DNA from: Bartonella sp. WD16.2
GTDB lineage: Bacteria > Pseudomonadota > Alphaproteobacteria > Rhizobiales > Rhizobiaceae
NCBI RefSeq assembly: GCF_002022505.1
Contig: NZ_CP019781.1
Location: 1-64,000 of the forward strand
Direction of reading: 5' to 3'
Length of the DNA: 64,000 bases
This document shows positions 61,645 through 64,000 of this stretch, piece by piece (within the stretch, counting starts at the first letter, position 1; each line of letters starts with the position of its first letter). Position numbers and translations under genes: made by a program. The notes under the pieces were generated by a model that was not told the origin of the DNA, did not search any database, and saw nothing but the letters and a program-made list of their open reading frames with translations.

Positions 61645-61693
61645 ATTACACTGTTAATTATTTATTTGATAAGTAAATAATTAACAGTGTAAT
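61645..61693. repeat. Perfect 20-bp inverted repeat downstream of phoU
   Basis: ATTACACTGTTAATTATTTA (61645-61664) and its exact reverse complement (61674-61693) flank a 9-base spacer; one wobble and two more pairs can extend the stem inward. It lies 157 bases after phoU and 51 bases before the hydrolase gene. No T-run follows. It could be a terminator-like 3' end structure, a protein operator or a relic of a mobile unit. Confidence 0.85.
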
Positions 61694-61744
61694 GCCATTT
61701 AATTGCATAAAAACTTATTTAAATTTTGAATGTTTTGAAAATAT

Positions 61745-62602
61745 ATGAATTTACTGTACAAAATGAAAAAGAATCGATGGGTTGTATGTATTGCCGTTTC
61801 TATAATACCGCTAGTTACTGTGAGTTGCGCATCAAAGCATTTAAACGTTAAAAAGGTGCCCAATAATCAAGTAACTAAAGTGGCAGCACCTTCATTGACG
61901 GAGCGTCAATGTCTTATGCGTGCAATGTATTTTGAATCAAATCGTTCAAGCCGTGAGGGAATGATTGCAGTCGGAACGGTTGTTATGAACCGTGTTAATT
62001 CAAGTGCTTATCCGAAAACGATTTGTGAGGTCGTTGGTCAGCCCAAACAATTTGCTCCTGGTGTTTTAACGCGTCCTATGACTGAGCGAGCATCTGTTGC
62101 TCGTGTTAAAGAGGCTGCAGATGCTGTTTTACGTGGTGAACGAGATAAGAAGAGTAAAAACGCTATGTTTTTTCATACCGCTGGGTTGTCTTTTCCCTAT
62201 AAGAATATGCATTATGTTCGTGTCGCCGGAGGCAACGCTTTTTATGAGAAGCGGGCGCGTGATGGATCACTTCAGGTTCCCGTTAATGATCGTCCTTATA
62301 ATGTTGCTTTTGCTTTTGCTCAAGATCAGGGCGATGTACCAAATTTTATAGATATGGGTTTAAAAAACAGGGGAACAAGAGTAGAAGAGGTGCAAATAGC
62401 ATCTACTTCAATAGAAGTTGCGCAAGCCAATCCTACACCTTTTGTTGTTACGCAATCTGACATGATCCCTATTCCTACGCCTGCACCTAATTGTATTGCT
62501 AAGATACAGGAAACTACACCGATTATAGCATATACTGTGCCATCATTGGATAAGTTAAATACAGTTGTTGCAATGTTGGAAAAACAATACAGATCCCGGT
62601 AG
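61745..62602 (+). CDS. SleB/CwlJ family cell wall hydrolase
   Basis: The 285-residue protein has an N-terminal hydrophobic segment ending VTVSCASK, suggesting a signal anchor or imperfect lipobox. A Hydrolase_2 (SleB/CwlJ) domain follows at about 55-185: RQCLMRAMYFESNRSSREGMI, VGTVVMNRVNSSAYPKTICEV, QFAPG and AMFFHTAG. SleB-type enzymes in spore formers are lytic transglycosylases or amidases; in Rhizobiales they are vegetative envelope enzymes of unclear role. The Pro/Thr-rich tail after residue 215 is low complexity. A second in-frame ATG lies six codons in. Confidence 0.88.
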   Translation: MNLLYKMKKNRWVVCIAVSIIPLVTVSCASKHLNVKKVPNNQVTKVAAPSLTERQCLMRAMYFESNRSSREGMIAVGTVVMNRVNSSAYPKTICEVVGQPKQFAPGVLTRPMTERASVARVKEAADAVLRGERDKKSKNAMFFHTAGLSFPYKNMHYVRVAGGNAFYEKRARDGSLQVPVNDRPYNVAFAFAQDQGDVPNFIDMGLKNRGTRVEEVQIASTSIEVAQANPTPFVVTQSDMIPIPTPAPNCIAKIQETTPIIAYTVPSLDKLNTVVAMLEKQYRSR

Positions 62603-62682
62603 TTTTTTCATAATTTAGAAGGGTTAATAAGTAATGTGTTGTGGCATTTATACGATAATTTCGCGTAAAATGCTTTATTATT

Positions 62683-62874
62683 TTAGAAGTTACGGTAGAG
62701 AGTATGGCTTAAGCTACGAGAAAGGGAAGACCCCGTTTTATCTATTAATAAATAGCGTTTTGCTGCTTTATGTTTTACAGAGTCAGATACTAATTTAGCT
62801 GCTCGTTTAACAGATGGGTTAAAAAGAGAGGAGAGACTTCTATCACGTAAAATAGCGTTATCTATAATCTTCAT
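62683..62874 (-). CDS. Possible small basic protein of unknown function
   Basis: A 63-codon minus-strand frame gives a basic, serine- and leucine-rich peptide (LRDRSLSSLFNPSVKRAAKL, SDSVKHKAAKRYLLIDKTG). I recognise no family. The only ribosome-binding candidate is a weak GAAG before the ATG. It lies alone between the hydrolase and mutM, so it may be a real small gene or chance. Confidence 0.3.
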   Translation of the reverse strand: MKIIDNAILRDRSLSSLFNPSVKRAAKLVSDSVKHKAAKRYLLIDKTGSSLSRSLSHTLYRNF

Positions 62875-63416
62875 ATTTCTTCTGAAGAAGTATTAAAGCT
62901 CTCCTCGTATTTATAAGGTTAGAGGTTTTATCTATTCTATGAAGCTACTTTCCTATCAGAAGAGTATTGATTAGTAATGTTGAGTACGTTTTAAAGTGAG
63001 GTGTGTTGTTGATGCATGTGCTTCAATAAATCAAAAAATGATCAAAATAATAAGAAATTTAATTAATTAGATGAGATGATATCGCTCTTGTTACAAATTT
63101 TTTGCTTATTTTAAAAGAAATTTATTATTATTCATAATAGCTTGTTGATGAAAATACTACATGTTACGTTTCTTTAGAAAATGTTCTTTCAAATGCCTTT
63201 TAGTAGAGTATTGTTTATAGTGAAAGAGATTGCAATGCATTGTAACTATAAGCATGTGCTTTAGTTGATTTGGATAATCGGGAAGGGGTAATCAACATAG
63301 ATAGTCTTACTCAAATTGGTATGATAGTTCCTAGTGTTTTGTTAGGAGAAATTGAGTTAATATGATAGATTTCAGGAGTGTTTTATTTGAAGATGCATTA
63401 TATCTTAGGAAGATAA
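62875..63416. other. 542-base gap upstream of mutM
   Basis: A/T-rich sequence with no supported gene, tRNA or strong hairpin. The mutM ribosome-binding site (TTAGGAAGATAA) closes it. In many Rhizobiales ubiE precedes mutM on the other strand; nothing like it is visible here. Confidence 0.5.
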
Positions 63417-64000
63417 ATGCCGGAACTTCCTGAAGTAGAAACAGTTCGTCGTGGGCTTGAACCAGTTTTGATTGGTGCACAGATTATATCTGTAACACTT
63501 AATCGTAAAAATTTGCGATTTCCTTTTCCAGAAGAGTTTTCTAAGAAGCTTGTAGGTAGAAAGATTGTAAAACTTGATCGACGTGCAAAATATTTATTGT
63601 TTCACCTCTCACAGAATGAAACAATTTTAGGTCATATGGGAATGTCAGGAACGTGGCGCATAGAAGGTAGGCTTTTAAAAAAAGAGTACGCTTCTATGGG
63701 TAAATTAGTTGCACATGATCATTTTATAATGGACGTTAGAGCAAAAGATAGTAACGTTTACCGTATCATTTATAATGATGCTCGTCGTTTTGGTTTTATG
63801 CTTTTAATAAACACAATAAAGCTTGATGAACACCCGCTTTTAAAGAAATTAGGGGTTGAACCTGTGGAAGATGCGCTTTCTAGTTCTTATTTGCAAAAGG
63901 CTTTTATCAATAAGAAAACATCTCTTAAAACTGCTTTGCTTGATCAGTCTATTATTGCAGGACTTGGGAATATTTATGTTTGCGAAGCGCTTTGGCGTAG
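63417..64000 (+). CDS. mutM: Formamidopyrimidine-DNA glycosylase (partial, runs off the window)
   Basis: MutM removes oxidised purines such as 8-oxoguanine and nicks the abasic site. The visible 194 codons start MPELPEVETVRRGLEP, with the catalytic Pro1 and Glu2 after methionine removal, and include LGHMGMSGTWR and the NDARRFGFM loop. The helix-two-turn-helix starts at QSIIAGLGNIYVCEALW. The C-terminal zinc finger lies beyond base 64000. AGGAAG precedes the ATG. Confidence 0.95.
   Translation, partial: MPELPEVETVRRGLEPVLIGAQIISVTLNRKNLRFPFPEEFSKKLVGRKIVKLDRRAKYLLFHLSQNETILGHMGMSGTWRIEGRLLKKEYASMGKLVAHDHFIMDVRAKDSNVYRIIYNDARRFGFMLLINTIKLDEHPLLKKLGVEPVEDALSSSYLQKAFINKKTSLKTALLDQSIIAGLGNIYVCEALWR

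Noticed and set aside
1..64000. tRNA, rRNA, CRISPR, transposase or prophage genes
   Set aside because: I looked for T-loop signatures, regular repeats and transposase motifs on both strands and found none I could support.

Overview
This A/T-rich window looks like a chromosome segment of a host-adapted alphaproteobacterium of the order Rhizobiales, most likely Bartonella or a close relative. The evidence is gene content and order: dnaA-dnaN-recF, irr facing fabA-fabB-fabI, the tsaB-rimI-miaB-phoH-ybeY-corC-lnt string, and dnaX-ybaB-recR beside the SRP RNA gene. Genus is an inference, because no rRNA is present. I found no tRNA, rRNA, CRISPR array, insertion sequence or prophage.

Layout. Bases 1-636 hold DnaA boxes in very A/T-rich DNA, a possible oriC or dnaA autoregulatory region. 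Bases 637-5191 carry dnaA, dnaN, recF and aroQ. Bases 5321-9580 are a cyoABCD quinol oxidase operon whose CyoD has an acidic repeat tail. Bases 9727-13068 are the fatty-acid genes fabI, fabB and fabA, facing the iron/haem regulator irr. Bases 13130-18626 hold a secreted SH3 protein, an NlpC/P60 peptidase, a leucyl aminopeptidase, coaA and an asparaginase. Then come hslVU and about 1 kb without genes. Bases 21809-33543 are a translation and RNA block (pnp, rpsO, truB, rbfA, infB, ylxR, nusA, rimP) interrupted by an opposite-strand MFS transporter. Bases 33677-43349 hold trmB, metK, an XRE regulator, lnt, corC, ybeY, phoH, miaB, rimI and tsaB. Bases 43726-48047 hold a YeiH-type membrane protein, recR, ybaB, dnaX and the SRP RNA. 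Bases 48855-56010 hold kdsB, a cytochrome c, yejBEF, a moeB/thiF-like gene and gshB. Bases 56089-61487 are pstSCAB-phoU. A cell-wall hydrolase and the first two-thirds of mutM close the window.

Most genes are core housekeeping functions. Several biosynthetic or partner genes that usually sit at these loci in free-living Rhizobiales are not seen here (his genes near coaA/hslV, pheA by kdsB, yejA, phoB/phoR), which suits a reduced, host-dependent genome.

The most notable anomaly is that three otherwise conserved genes are frameshifted: fabI (one site), dnaX (three sites) and yejF (two sites). All six sites are one base short inside an A or T run, and adding the base at each restores the family's normal length. 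Homopolymer sequencing error is the leading explanation, with RNA-polymerase slippage and true gene decay as alternatives. One dnaX A7 run lies where a gamma/tau switch would be expected. I see no clear candidate for a new multi-gene system.
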